Origin: Lysobacteraceae bacterium
GTDB lineage: Bacteria; Pseudomonadota; Gammaproteobacteria; Xanthomonadales; Xanthomonadaceae
Direction of reading: 5' to 3'
NCBI GenBank assembly: GCA_017990865.1
Contig: JAGNNB010000080.1
Coordinates: 1-9,914, forward strand
Length of the DNA: 9,914 nucleotides
Numbering within the stretch: the stretch's first letter is position 1; every line of letters starts with the position of its first letter. Positions 1 through 6,306 of the stretch are shown here, piece by piece. The notes beneath the pieces were generated by a model. It was given only the letters and a program-made list of their open reading frames with translations, did no database searches and was not told the DNA's origin. The position numbers were made by a program, and so were the translations under genes.

Positions 1-542
1 CGGAAGATGCGCGAACGCACGGTGCCGATCGGGCACGCCATCCGTTCCGCGATCTCCTCGTAACTCAAACCGTCCACTTCGCGGAGGGTGATCGCGGCCC
101 GCAGCTCTTCGGGCAAAGCTTCGACCGCACGCATCACGGTTTGTTCCATTTCCTGGCGCATGAGTTCGCGTTCCGGGGTGTCGTTGTCGCGCAAGCGCAA
201 GGCGGACTCGAACTGTTCGGCATCGTCGATGTCGATGTCCTCGCCGGGCGGCCGGCGCTTGTGGGCGACGAGATGGTTCTTGGCGGTGTTGACGGCGATT
301 CGGTGCAGCCACGTTGAGAACTGCGCATCGCCGCGGAAGTTCCCGAGCGCGCGATAAGCGCGCAAGAACGTGTCTTGAGCGATGTCCTGGCACTCGCTCC
401 AATCGTGGACATAGCGACCGATCAGGGCGACGACCCGATGTTGGTACTTGCGCACCAACAAATCGAACGCCGCGCTATCGCCGCGCTGTACGCGTCGGAC
501 GAGTTCCGCATCCAAATCTTGCGATGTCTTCACATCGGCCAT
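1..542 (-). CDS. rpoE: RNA polymerase ECF sigma factor, RpoE (sigma-E) type; 3' end cut by window edge
   Basis: Sigma-70 family regulator that directs RNA polymerase to envelope-stress promoters. Reading from the ATG at 542, 180 full codons are visible. Sigma region 2 spans about residues 25-90 and contains the DIAQDTFLRAYRAL core-binding helix and the FSTWLHRIAVNTAKNHL segment of region 2.4. Region 4 begins near residue 137, with LPEELRAAITLREVDGLSYEE and the recognition helix GTVRSRIF at 173-180. RpoE proteins are about 200 residues, so roughly 20-25 C-terminal residues lie outside the window. The ATG follows GGGAG on the coding strand about 10 nt upstream, and translation from it gives the usual family N-terminus. 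A sigma-E-type promoter about 85 bp upstream points to autoregulation. In related genomes an anti-sigma factor (rseA/mucA type) and a mucD protease follow; that region is not visible here. The family call is secure; the exact paralogue (RpoE rather than another ECF factor) is very likely. Confidence 0.93.
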   Translation of the reverse strand, partial: MADVKTSQDLDAELVRRVQRGDSAAFDLLVRKYQHRVVALIGRYVHDWSECQDIAQDTFLRAYRALGNFRGDAQFSTWLHRIAVNTAKNHLVAHKRRPPGEDIDIDDAEQFESALRLRDNDTPERELMRQEMEQTVMRAVEALPEELRAAITLREVDGLSYEEIAERMACPIGTVRSRIF

Positions 543-956
543 CGGGCCGGCACTCCCATGCTTGGATTCCGCCAGACCTTGCGTCGAGGCGCCTTTCGGT
601 CGCCCCCGTCGCTCGATGGCCGGGCAGTCTGACAATACACCGCCGTCGAAAGTTCCCGCGTCTTCGTACGGGCCAACGAGCCCGCGGCGGGACTCCGGTT
701 CATCTGGGGCCAGCCGCGCGACGGCGCAAGCCCGGCCGGCGAAATGGGGCGAGGAATCGCTGCGCGCGGGCGTTCGCGGGCCGAACCGGCATCGCGCGCG
801 GCCCCATCCGCACCCCGCCTCGGTTAGGATGACGCCCGAACATCCCCCGGCGTATGTTTCGCGGCTTCGCGCCGTTCGACCGATGTCACGACCCGCTCGC
901 CCGGTCCGAACGCGCGGAATCGAATCGTATACGCCCCGCACGAGCGAGCTACCCGC
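543..956. other. Divergent intergenic region between rpoE and the fadJ-like gene
   Basis: This 414-bp spacer separates two divergently transcribed genes. Apart from the sigma-E-like promoter, no gene is convincing in it: open frames that cross it are GC-rich non-stop frames without family motifs. Close to the downstream gene a weak TATACG (928-933) could be a -10 hexamer, but no clear -35 partner is visible, so the fadJ-like promoter is not assigned. No fatty-acid-regulator operator could be recognised by eye. Confidence 0.5.
628..656 (-). promoter_or_regulatory. Sigma-E-type promoter upstream of rpoE
   Basis: On the minus strand a -35 element GGAACTT (650-656) is followed by 17 bp and a -10 element TCAGA (628-632). 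This matches the RpoE promoter consensus GGAACTT-N16/17-TCNRA. Transcription would start near position 621 and leave a 5' untranslated leader of about 80 nt before the ATG at 542. Its position directly in front of a sigma-E gene fits the known autoregulation of rpoE. Seen directly: both elements and their spacing. Inferred: activity and start point. Confidence 0.75.
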
Positions 957-3026
957 ATGAGTTCCGGTTTCGATGGCCTGCAATTGCGCCACTGGCGCGC
1001 CGAAGTCCGCCCCGACGGGGCGATGATCCTGTCGTTCGACCACGGCGACAAATCCGTCAACACGATCTCGCAGGGTGTGCTGATCGAACTGGACGCGATC
1101 CTGGAACGCATCGCATTGGATCCGCCGAAAGCGGTGGTCGTGCGTTCGGCGAAGGCGCGCGGTTTCATCGCCGGCGCCGACATCGAAGAGTTCGAGAGTT
1201 TCGACGCCAAAGGCACCACCGGCGATGCGATTCGCCGCGGCCAGCGCGTGTTCCAGCGTTTGGCCGAGCTGCGCGTGCCGACGGTCGCCGCGATTCACGG
1301 CTTCTGCATGGGCGGCGGCACCGAATTGTCGCTCGCTTGTCGCTATCGCGCGGCCTCGAACGACCCTTCCACCAAGATCGGCCTCCCCGAAATCAAACTC
1401 GGCATCTATCCCGGCTGGGGCGGCAGCGTGCGCTTGCCGCGTCTCGTCGGCGCGCCCGCGGCGATGGACATGATGCTGACCCAGCGCAATCTGTCGGCGT
1501 CGACGGCGCGCGCGATCGGCCTGGTCGACAAGGTCGTCGCGCCAGACGAATTGCTCGAAGCGGCGGTCGCGCTCGCGTTCAAAGGCACGCAGCGGCCGTT
1601 CAAGCAGCGGTTCATGGCCTGGGCGACGAATACCTGGGCGGCGCGGCAGATCATCGCGCCGAAGCTGATGCAGATGACCGCGCGCAAAGTGCGCAAAGAG
1701 CACTACCCCGCCCCGTTCGCGCTGATCGACACGTGGCGTCGCAGCAGCGGCGATACCCATCGTCTGCTCGACGCCGAACGTCGTGCGGTGGTGAAACTGG
1801 CCGGCACGCCGACCGCGCGCAATCTCACGCGTATCTATTTCCTGATGGAGCGCTTGAAGAATCTCGGCGGCAAAGACGCCGATGGCTTGCCGAAGATCGA
1901 ACGCGTGCACGTGGTCGGCGCGGGCGTGATGGGCGGCGATATCGCCGCGTGGGCGGCGTACAAGGGCTTCCAGGTCACGCTGCAGGATCGCGAGCAACGT
2001 TTCATCGACGGCGCGATGAAACGCGCGGAAGATCTGTTCGCCAAGCGCGTGAAAGACCCGGCGAAACGGCCCGAAGTGGCGGCGCGTCTGGTATCCGATC
2101 TGGACGGCGCGGGCGTGGCGAACGCCGATTTGCTGATCGAAGCGATCATCGAAAAACCCGAAGCCAAGCGCGATCTCTACGCCGCGGTCGAACCGAAGAT
2201 GAAAGCCGACGCGCTGCTGACGACGAACACCTCGTCGATCCCGCTGGTCGAATTGCGCGAGCACATCGCGCGCCCGGCGCAGTTCGCGGGCCTGCACTAT
2301 TTCAACCCGGTGGCGTCGATGCCGTTGGTGGAGATCATCCGCCACGACGGCATGGATGCGACGACCGAAAAACGCCTCGCCGCGTTCTGCAAAGCCATCG
2401 ACAAGTTTCCGGTGCCGGTCGCGGGCACGCCGGGCTTCCTGGTCAACCGTTTGCTGTTCCCGTACATGCTGGAAGCGGCGACCGCCTACTCCGAAGGCAT
2501 TCCCGGCCCGGTCATCGACAAAGCCGCGGTGAAATTCGGCATGCCGATGGGTCCGATCGAATTGATCGACACCGTGGGGCTGGATGTGGCCGCGGGCGTC
2601 GGCGCAAAACTCGCGCCGTTTCTCGGCCTGCCGATTCCCGCCGCGTTGGCGTCGCCGCCGGAGATGGGCAAGCGCGGCAAGAAAGACGGCCAAGGCCTGT
2701 ACAAATGGGAGAACGGCAAGGCGCAAAAGCCGCAGATTCCCGCCGATTACAAAGCGCCGGACGATCTCGAAGATCGCCTGATCCTGCCGTTCCTCAACGA
2801 AGCCGTCGCCGCGCTGCACGAAGGCGTGGTCGAGGACGGCGATCTGCTCGACGCCGGCGTGATTTTCGGTACCGGCTTCGCGCCCTTCCGCGGCGGCCCG
2901 ATCCAATACATCCGCGACACCGGCGTCGAACCGCTGCTGGCGAAACTCAAGCCCCTGCAAAAAAAATACGGCGATCGCTTCGCCCCGCGCCCCGGCTGGG
3001 ACAACCCGGCGCTGCGCGCGGGTTGA
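957..3026 (+). CDS. fadJ: Bifunctional enoyl-CoA hydratase / 3-hydroxyacyl-CoA dehydrogenase (FadJ/FadB alpha-subunit type)
   Basis: Performs two steps of fatty-acid beta-oxidation in the cytoplasm: hydration of 2-enoyl-CoA and NAD-dependent oxidation of the 3-hydroxyacyl-CoA. The 689-residue protein has the standard layout. A crotonase domain occupies about 1-205, with oxyanion-hole segments FIAGADIEEF (70-79) and GFCMGGGTELS (115-125) and the two catalytic glutamates E123 and E145 (IGLPEIKLGIYPGWGG). The Rossmann domain begins at 316 with GAGVMGG (321-327) and carries TNTSS (423-427) and the catalytic pair H447 (LHYFNP) and E459 (VEIIR). Two C-terminal dehydrogenase domains follow, the second ending in FGTGFAPFRGGPIQYI. 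Length is slightly below E. coli FadJ (714) and FadB (729). No thiolase gene (fadA/fadI) is adjacent on either side, so its partner is encoded elsewhere or it acts alone. FadJ versus FadB naming is an inference. The ribosome-binding site is weak (GAGCGAG about 11 nt upstream); the ATG was chosen because the domain starts directly after it. Confidence 0.93.
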   Translation: MSSGFDGLQLRHWRAEVRPDGAMILSFDHGDKSVNTISQGVLIELDAILERIALDPPKAVVVRSAKARGFIAGADIEEFESFDAKGTTGDAIRRGQRVFQRLAELRVPTVAAIHGFCMGGGTELSLACRYRAASNDPSTKIGLPEIKLGIYPGWGGSVRLPRLVGAPAAMDMMLTQRNLSASTARAIGLVDKVVAPDELLEAAVALAFKGTQRPFKQRFMAWATNTWAARQIIAPKLMQMTARKVRKEHYPAPFALIDTWRRSSGDTHRLLDAERRAVVKLAGTPTARNLTRIYFLMERLKNLGGKDADGLPKIERVHVVGAGVMGGDIAAWAAYKGFQVTLQDREQRFIDGAMKRAEDLFAKRVKDPAKRPEVAARLVSDLDGAGVANADLLIEAIIEKPEAKRDLYAAVEPKMKADALLTTNTSSIPLVELREHIARPAQFAGLHYFNPVASMPLVEIIRHDGMDATTEKRLAAFCKAIDKFPVPVAGTPGFLVNRLLFPYMLEAATAYSEGIPGPVIDKAAVKFGMPMGPIELIDTVGLDVAAGVGAKLAPFLGLPIPAALASPPEMGKRGKKDGQGLYKWENGKAQKPQIPADYKAPDDLEDRLILPFLNEAVAALHEGVVEDGDLLDAGVIFGTGFAPFRGGPIQYIRDTGVEPLLAKLKPLQKKYGDRFAPRPGWDNPALRAG

Positions 3027-3050
3027 GATTTGCGCTACGGTTTGATCGAA

Positions 3051-3435
3051 GCATGCCTAGACGCCACATCAAGAACTCTCTTTCAATAGATTCATGATCA
3101 TGCCAAACCATTCAACATATACAGTGGAAAAATTGCAGAAACAACTTCAAGAACGGTTTGATCGTCTTCTAGTTGCAATGAATGGAAAAGAGGTTCCTGA
3201 GATTGAACTTTCCTTGAATTCATTACGCGGCCCCCACCGCTGGGTCAGATCAGACGATGTTCGTGTCGCCGTTGATGACTTCTCCACCATCCTTAAAGAA
3301 ATCAAGGCATCACTTGGCAAAAGGTGACGGCATAACAATTCGTTCAAGCCTACGCTGCTTCGCGGCTACAACCACGTGCTGTGCGCTACGCCGGCATGTG
3401 CTCTCTGTCCGCCACAGGGTGGCTTTAATTCGGCG
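3051..3435 (+). mobile_element. Putative lone integron gene cassette (relic)
   Basis: The unit comprises a short leader, the 77-codon ORF and the attC-like site, all in one orientation, as in integron cassettes. The left edge is less clear. An intact left end complementary to R'' (GCATAAC) would read TTATGC, and the sequence here reads GCATGC (3051-3056) followed by CTAGACGCC, so four of six bases fit. The AT-rich composition begins around 3060 and ends at the attC-like site, consistent with these limits. No integrase gene or second attC is visible, so this would be an isolated cassette captured at a secondary site or left from a lost array. The boundaries are inferred. Confidence 0.45.
3094..3327 (+). 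CDS. Hypothetical small protein (77 aa), AT-rich cassette-like orphan
   Basis: I do not recognise this protein. It has 77 residues, no signal peptide or membrane segment, and a charged amphipathic N-terminal half (YTVEKLQKQLQERFDRLL) that would suit a helix or short coiled coil. The C-terminal part also looks helical (VDDFSTILKEIKASLGKR). A hand count gives 102 G+C in 234 bases, 44 %, far below the visibly GC-rich neighbours, and codons such as GAA, AAA, CTT and ATT are common. This suggests recent acquisition. The start may be the ATG at 3094 or the in-frame ATG at 3100; neither has a clear Shine-Dalgarno. Three bases after the stop begins a sequence resembling an integron attC site in the orientation expected for a gene cassette. 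The ORF is plausible because of that arrangement and the coherent amphipathic protein, but expression is unproven. Confidence 0.6.
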   Translation: MIMPNHSTYTVEKLQKQLQERFDRLLVAMNGKEVPEIELSLNSLRGPHRWVRSDDVRVAVDDFSTILKEIKASLGKR

Positions 3436-3441
3436 TTCGTG
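3330..3441 (+). repeat. attC-like integron recombination site (degenerate)
   Basis: Immediately after the stop of the small AT-rich ORF lies GCATAACAATTCGTTCAAGCC (3330-3350). This closely matches the left half of many attC sites: R'' of the form RYYYAAC, a short spacer, then L'' GTTCAAGCC. At the far side GGCTTTAATTCGGCGTT (3421-3437) matches the right half: L' GGCTTAA-like, then R' beginning with the crossover GTT. AAGCC and GGCTT are complementary, as the folded site requires. The R' box reads GTTCGTG and does not pair with R'' beyond GTT, so the site looks decayed or joined to non-integron DNA. Between the halves are about 70 bp with internal hairpins (GCTG-CTTCG-CGGC at 3354-3366; CACGTGC at 3373-3379 with GCATGTG at 3394-3400), which could be the variable terminal structure. 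The length of 112 bp is within the attC range. Confidence 0.6.
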
Positions 3442-3464
3442 AAGGTATCGCTAGTCGCAAAAAC

Positions 3465-3497
3465 AAAACGCCCGCACGTGCATCGTGCGGGCGTTTT
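3465..3497. terminator. Strong intrinsic terminator, probably bidirectional
   Basis: A perfect 14-bp inverted repeat, AAAACGCCCGCACG (3465-3478) and CGTGCGGGCGTTTT (3484-3497), encloses a 5-nt loop TGCAT. The arms end in A4/T4, giving a U-tract for transcripts from either side. On the minus strand the T run is prolonged as TTTTGTTTTTG. It lies 43 bp beyond the stop of the minus-strand XVIPCD gene and just after the attC-like site of the plus-strand segment, so it can end both converging transcripts. Confidence 0.9.
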
Positions 3498-3540
3498 CGT
3501 ATTGGAGCCGCGTCTCTCGAGCGCCGCTCGCGCCGCGCGA

Positions 3541-4017
3541 TCACATTTTGATCGAGGGCTGCTCGCGATTCGGCTGCTGTTGCGCCTGATCGAGATCGCG
3601 CGACTGTTGGCGGTCCTGCGCCTGCGACGGAGCGTCCATCCCGGCGCGCACTTGGTAGTTCTGCAACGACGCATCGACCCGCTGATTCGCGGCTTCGGCG
3701 ATATTCATATGCGCATTGCGGTTGGCCGGGTTGTAAGGGTCTTGCCCCTGCACCATCACCGCGAGCGTGCCGGCGTCGTTTTGCGTGCCGCGACGATTCA
3801 ATTCCAGATGATCGACCGATTTCAGACCGGCTTGATCGGCGCGGTTGAACAGACTCATCGTGGTCTGCGCGTTTTGCTCGTCGGAGACGCCGCCGACGCG
3901 CGCGCTCAGACGCGAGACGCCGTCTTCGATCTGCTTGTACATGCGGTGCTGCGGGTTCTCCGCGTTGCGGGGATCCAGACGCGGGTCATTCTCGGCGGAT
4001 TGAGCGGGGTTGTTCAT
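3541..4017 (-). CDS. Stand-alone XVIPCD-domain protein, putative substrate of the Xanthomonadales type IV secretion system
   Basis: The 158-residue protein matches the XVIPCD (Xanthomonas VirD4-interacting protein conserved domain) along most of its length. Recognisable blocks are MYKQIEDGVSRL (26-37), AGLKSVDHLELNRRG (63-77) and VMVQGQDPYNPANRNAHMN (87-105) followed by EAANQRVDASLQNYQ (108-122). The tail (131-158) is glutamine-rich, as is common after this domain. In Xanthomonas and Stenotrophomonas this module sits at the C-terminus of antibacterial effectors and is bound by the VirD4 coupling ATPase. Here no toxin domain precedes it: only about 20 polar residues lie before the domain, and no immunity gene is adjacent. 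It could be a small secreted factor, a decayed effector, or a protein with an independent role. The ATG has a good ribosome-binding site (AGGA, 9 nt spacing), and a strong terminator follows. Base composition is like that of the housekeeping neighbours. No T4SS genes are in the window. Confidence 0.82.
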   Translation of the reverse strand: MNNPAQSAENDPRLDPRNAENPQHRMYKQIEDGVSRLSARVGGVSDEQNAQTTMSLFNRADQAGLKSVDHLELNRRGTQNDAGTLAVMVQGQDPYNPANRNAHMNIAEAANQRVDASLQNYQVRAGMDAPSQAQDRQQSRDLDQAQQQPNREQPSIKM

Positions 4018-4026
4018 TCGTTCGAT

Positions 4027-4030
4027 TCCT
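4027..4030 (-). promoter_or_regulatory. Ribosome-binding site of the XVIPCD gene
   Basis: AGGA on the minus strand, 9 nt before the ATG at 4017. It supports this start, and hence the conclusion that the protein has no larger N-terminal effector domain. Confidence 0.7.
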
Positions 4031-4119
4031 ACGGTGGTGGCCGCGGGGCCGCGAAGTTCGGTTCGCGCCGCGCGCCTGAAACGCTGTTACGTGGGTTGTT
4101 GTGGGGGTGGTGGAGCGTG

Positions 4120-4138
4120 CGGCCGCAGCGAGCGGCCG
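4120..4138. other. GC-rich stem-loop between pilZ and the XVIPCD gene
   Basis: CGGCCGC (4120-4126) and GCGGCCG (4132-4138) form a perfect 7-bp stem around AGCGA, about 25 bp downstream of the pilZ stop. No T-run follows in the pilZ direction, so it is not a canonical intrinsic terminator. It could attenuate or protect the 3' end of the cluster transcript, or be chance in GC-rich DNA. Confidence 0.35.
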
Positions 4139-4160
4139 GAACAGACTGCCGGAGCTGCGG

Positions 4161-4526
4161 CTACATCGTATGCGTCGGTTTGTCCGAAGTCAGCATACCG
4201 GCGAGGATGGCTTCCATCTTGTTCTTCACCGCTTCGGCCTCGGGCGTCTCCGCCAACTGCACGCCGATGCCGGCGGTGCGATTGCCCTGGGCGCCCGCGG
4301 GCGTGACCCAGACCACTTTTCCCGCCACCGGGAAGCGCTCGGTGGATTCGGGCAGGGTGAGCAGCAGGAAGACCTCGTCGCCGAGGAAATAGCGCTTGGT
4401 CGTGGGCACGAAAATGGCGCCGCCCTTGATGTAGGGCATGTACGCCTGGAACAGCGCGTTTTTGTCCTTCACCGCGAGCGAAAGGATGCCCTGCCGGGCG
4501 CCCGCGAGTGCCGCTTTCGCATTCAT
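4161..4526 (-). CDS. pilZ: Type IV pilus assembly protein PilZ
   Basis: The 121-residue protein corresponds along its whole length to the xanthomonad PilZ needed for type IV pilus formation and twitching motility. Features include QGILSLAVKDKNALFQAYMP (12-31), GGAIFVPTTKRYFLGDEVFL (35-54), LLTLPESTERFPVAGKVVWV (55-74), GAQGNRTAGIGVQL (78-91) and the C-terminus SDKPTHTM. It belongs to the PilZ subgroup without the RxxxR and D/NxSxxG c-di-GMP motifs: no RxxxR precedes the first strand, and the later loop reads GNRTAGIG. Such proteins do not bind c-di-GMP themselves; in Xanthomonas PilZ contacts the FimX EAL domain and the PilB ATPase. The ATG at 4526 overlaps the holB stop by 4 nt (ATGA) and has GAGAG 7 nt upstream, so translation is likely coupled to holB. 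It is the last gene of the cluster here. Confidence 0.95.
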   Translation of the reverse strand: MNAKAALAGARQGILSLAVKDKNALFQAYMPYIKGGAIFVPTTKRYFLGDEVFLLLTLPESTERFPVAGKVVWVTPAGAQGNRTAGIGVQLAETPEAEAVKNKMEAILAGMLTSDKPTHTM

Positions 4527-5578
4527 GTGTGATCTCTCGGATGCTGTGCTGTGGACGCCGGCTTGCCCGTGGACGTCGAGGAGGCGCCGCGCCACTGCGC
4601 GAGCAACTCCACCACGGCCAGGTCGGCGCGAACGGTGGTCCGCAACAGGTCGCGGGTCCGGTTCGCGGCGTCGAACCAAGTGGCGAGGGTGCGGATTCTG
4701 CGCGCCGAGGTCAAGCCGTCCGGCGCCGAACCGCCGCAACGCGCCGCCTCGATGAGCGCCAAATCGGCGGCATGACGCAGCCGTTGGTCCAAATCGTCGC
4801 CGCCGGCCCAGCGTTGGGCGGTCTCCACCGGACTGCGGGCGCCGCGCGCCAGCGCGGCCAAATCCTCGGCGACTTCGCGGCGCACGGCCAAGCCGCCCTC
4901 GCGCAGCCAGTCGTCGGCGAGGCCCGGATGGCCGCGGGCGGCGTCCAGGGCTTCGCGCGCGGCGGTCTCGGCATGCCCGCGACTGCGCAGCCACTGCAGC
5001 GCCTCCTCGGCGGGCGGCAGTCGGAACTCCAACCGCTGACATCGGCTGCGGATGGTCGCCGGCAGCCGCGCGGGCTGGGCGCAGATCAGCCACAGATAAC
5101 GGCCCGGATGCGGTTCCTCAAGCGTCTTCAGCAAGGCGTTGCAGGCGGCGTGATTGATCGCGTCGGCCGGGTCGAGCAAGGCGATCTGCGCGCCGCCGTA
5201 CTGCGGCGTCAGCGCCATGCGTTCCGATAAACCGCGGATCTGTTCGATCACGATCTCGGTGCGCAGCTTGGTGCCTTCCTTGTTCGGCTCCAGCGTGGTC
5301 ACGGCGAAATCCGGATGCGTGCCGGCCGCGAACAACTGGCAACTGCGACAGCGGCCGCAGGGCTCGCCTTGGGCATCGCGCTGCGTGCACAGGATGCGTC
5401 GCGCCAGATGCTGAGCGACCGCGCGCTTGCCCAGCTTCGCCGGGCCGCAAATCAACAAGCCATGGCCGAGTCGATCGGCGTCGAGCGCGGCGGTCGCGTG
5501 CGCGTACGCGGCGCGCTGCCAGGGCGCGAAATCGCCTATCTTCGTGGCCGCATTCGTGCCCGCATTCGCGCCGTTCAT
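4523..5578 (-). CDS. holB: DNA polymerase III subunit delta prime
   Basis: A component of the clamp-loader complex, which opens the beta clamp and places it on primed DNA. The protein has 351 residues. After a short polar N-terminus (1-14), the AAA+ core starts with WQRAAYAHATAALDADRLGHGLL. The P-loop position reads GPAKLGKR (45-52), with Arg where an active ATPase has Thr/Ser, as expected for the non-hydrolysing delta prime subunit. The zinc module has cysteines 64, 74, 77 and 80 (C-X9-C-X2-C-X2-C). LLDPADAINHAACNALLKTLEEP (134-156) is a typical clamp-loader segment, and the SRC motif (178-180) that supplies the arginine finger is intact. The helical C-terminal domain is weakly conserved, as usual. 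The ATG at 5578 overlaps the tmk stop by 4 nt (ATGA) and has GGAG 5 nt upstream. The reading frame stays open far upstream, but only downstream of this ATG does it encode HolB. Confidence 0.94.
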   Translation of the reverse strand: MNGANAGTNAATKIGDFAPWQRAAYAHATAALDADRLGHGLLICGPAKLGKRAVAQHLARRILCTQRDAQGEPCGRCRSCQLFAAGTHPDFAVTTLEPNKEGTKLRTEIVIEQIRGLSERMALTPQYGGAQIALLDPADAINHAACNALLKTLEEPHPGRYLWLICAQPARLPATIRSRCQRLEFRLPPAEEALQWLRSRGHAETAAREALDAARGHPGLADDWLREGGLAVRREVAEDLAALARGARSPVETAQRWAGGDDLDQRLRHAADLALIEAARCGGSAPDGLTSARRIRTLATWFDAANRTRDLLRTTVRADLAVVELLAQWRGASSTSTGKPASTAQHPRDHT

Positions 5579-6306
5579 GCCCGCTCCAACGCCGCGCGCG
5601 CGTCTCTGTTCATCCAGGCCCGCAATTCGGCGACCGCCGCATCCGCGACTTCGACGGCGGAATGCGCCGCGTCGACGATCCGCATCCGCTCCGGCTCCGC
5701 CGCCGCGCGGGCGAGAAACGCGCCGCGCACGCGCTCGAAGAATTCGTCGCGCTCGCGCTCGATGCGATCGGGCACGTACTGGCCGAATACCAAATCGCGG
5801 CCGCGTGTGCGCTCTCGGCCCTGCGACACGCCCAAATCGAGCAACAGCGTCAGCCCCGGCGCGATGCCGACGACGCGTCGTTCGAGTTCGGCGATGAACG
5901 CCGGATCGAGCCCGCGACCGCCGCCCTGATAGGCGTAGCTGGAATCGGTGAAGCGGTCGCTGATCACCCACGCGCCGCGTTGCAACGCCGGCAGAACCGT
6001 CTCGCGCACGTGTTGCGCGCGCGAGGCGAACATCAACAGCAATTCGGTTTCGGGCGCGGGTTTTTCGTGATCGGGCGTCAACAACAATTCGCGGATGCGC
6101 TCGGCCAGCGGCGTGCCGCCCGGTTCGCGGGTGGACACGACCTCGAAACCCGACTGCTGCAGCGTGTCGCGCAGCGCGCCGAGTACCGTGGTCTTGCCGG
6201 CGCCCTCGCCGCCTTCCAGCGACACGAAACGCGGATGACGCACGAGCGCCGTTGCGGCGACGGGCGTCGCTTCGGTGCCGCGCGGATCGGCGTTCGCTGC
6301 CTTCAC
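5575..6306 (-). CDS. tmk: Thymidylate kinase (dTMP kinase)
   Basis: Phosphorylates dTMP to dTDP with ATP, an essential step of dTTP supply. The 243-residue protein shows the P-loop GGEGAGKT (32-39), the dTMP-binding segment TREPGG (59-64), the DRF motif (117-119), YQGGGRG (126-132) and an arginine-rich LID region (RERTRGRDLVFGQYVPDRIERE). The LID arginines replace a P-loop arginine, as in the E. coli-type enzyme. The start is a GTG at 6306 that overlaps the mltG stop by 4 nt (GTGA), which argues for coupled translation. It gives about 20-25 extra N-terminal residues compared with E. coli (213 aa). An internal GTG at 6243 would give a more usual 222 residues, but neither has a strong ribosome-binding site. 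The function is certain; the exact start is not. Confidence 0.95.
   Translation of the reverse strand: MKAANADPRGTEATPVAATALVRHPRFVSLEGGEGAGKTTVLGALRDTLQQSGFEVVSTREPGGTPLAERIRELLLTPDHEKPAPETELLLMFASRAQHVRETVLPALQRGAWVISDRFTDSSYAYQGGGRGLDPAFIAELERRVVGIAPGLTLLLDLGVSQGRERTRGRDLVFGQYVPDRIERERDEFFERVRGAFLARAAAEPERMRIVDAAHSAVEVADAAVAELRAWMNRDARAALERA

Noticed and set aside
854..3097. A 747-codon plus-strand open frame overlapping the fadJ-like gene in another frame
   Set aside because: Its product is an Arg/Ala-rich shadow typical of GC-rich DNA, while the overlapping 957-3026 frame carries every catalytic motif of the family.
3354..3423. Small hairpins (3354-3366, 3411-3423) considered as an independent terminator or small RNA
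   Set aside because: No T-run follows, and they are better explained as the internal structure of the attC-like site.
4161..4526. PilZ as a c-di-GMP receptor
   Set aside because: The RxxxR and D/NxSxxG ligand motifs are missing, and xanthomonad PilZ of this type does not bind c-di-GMP.
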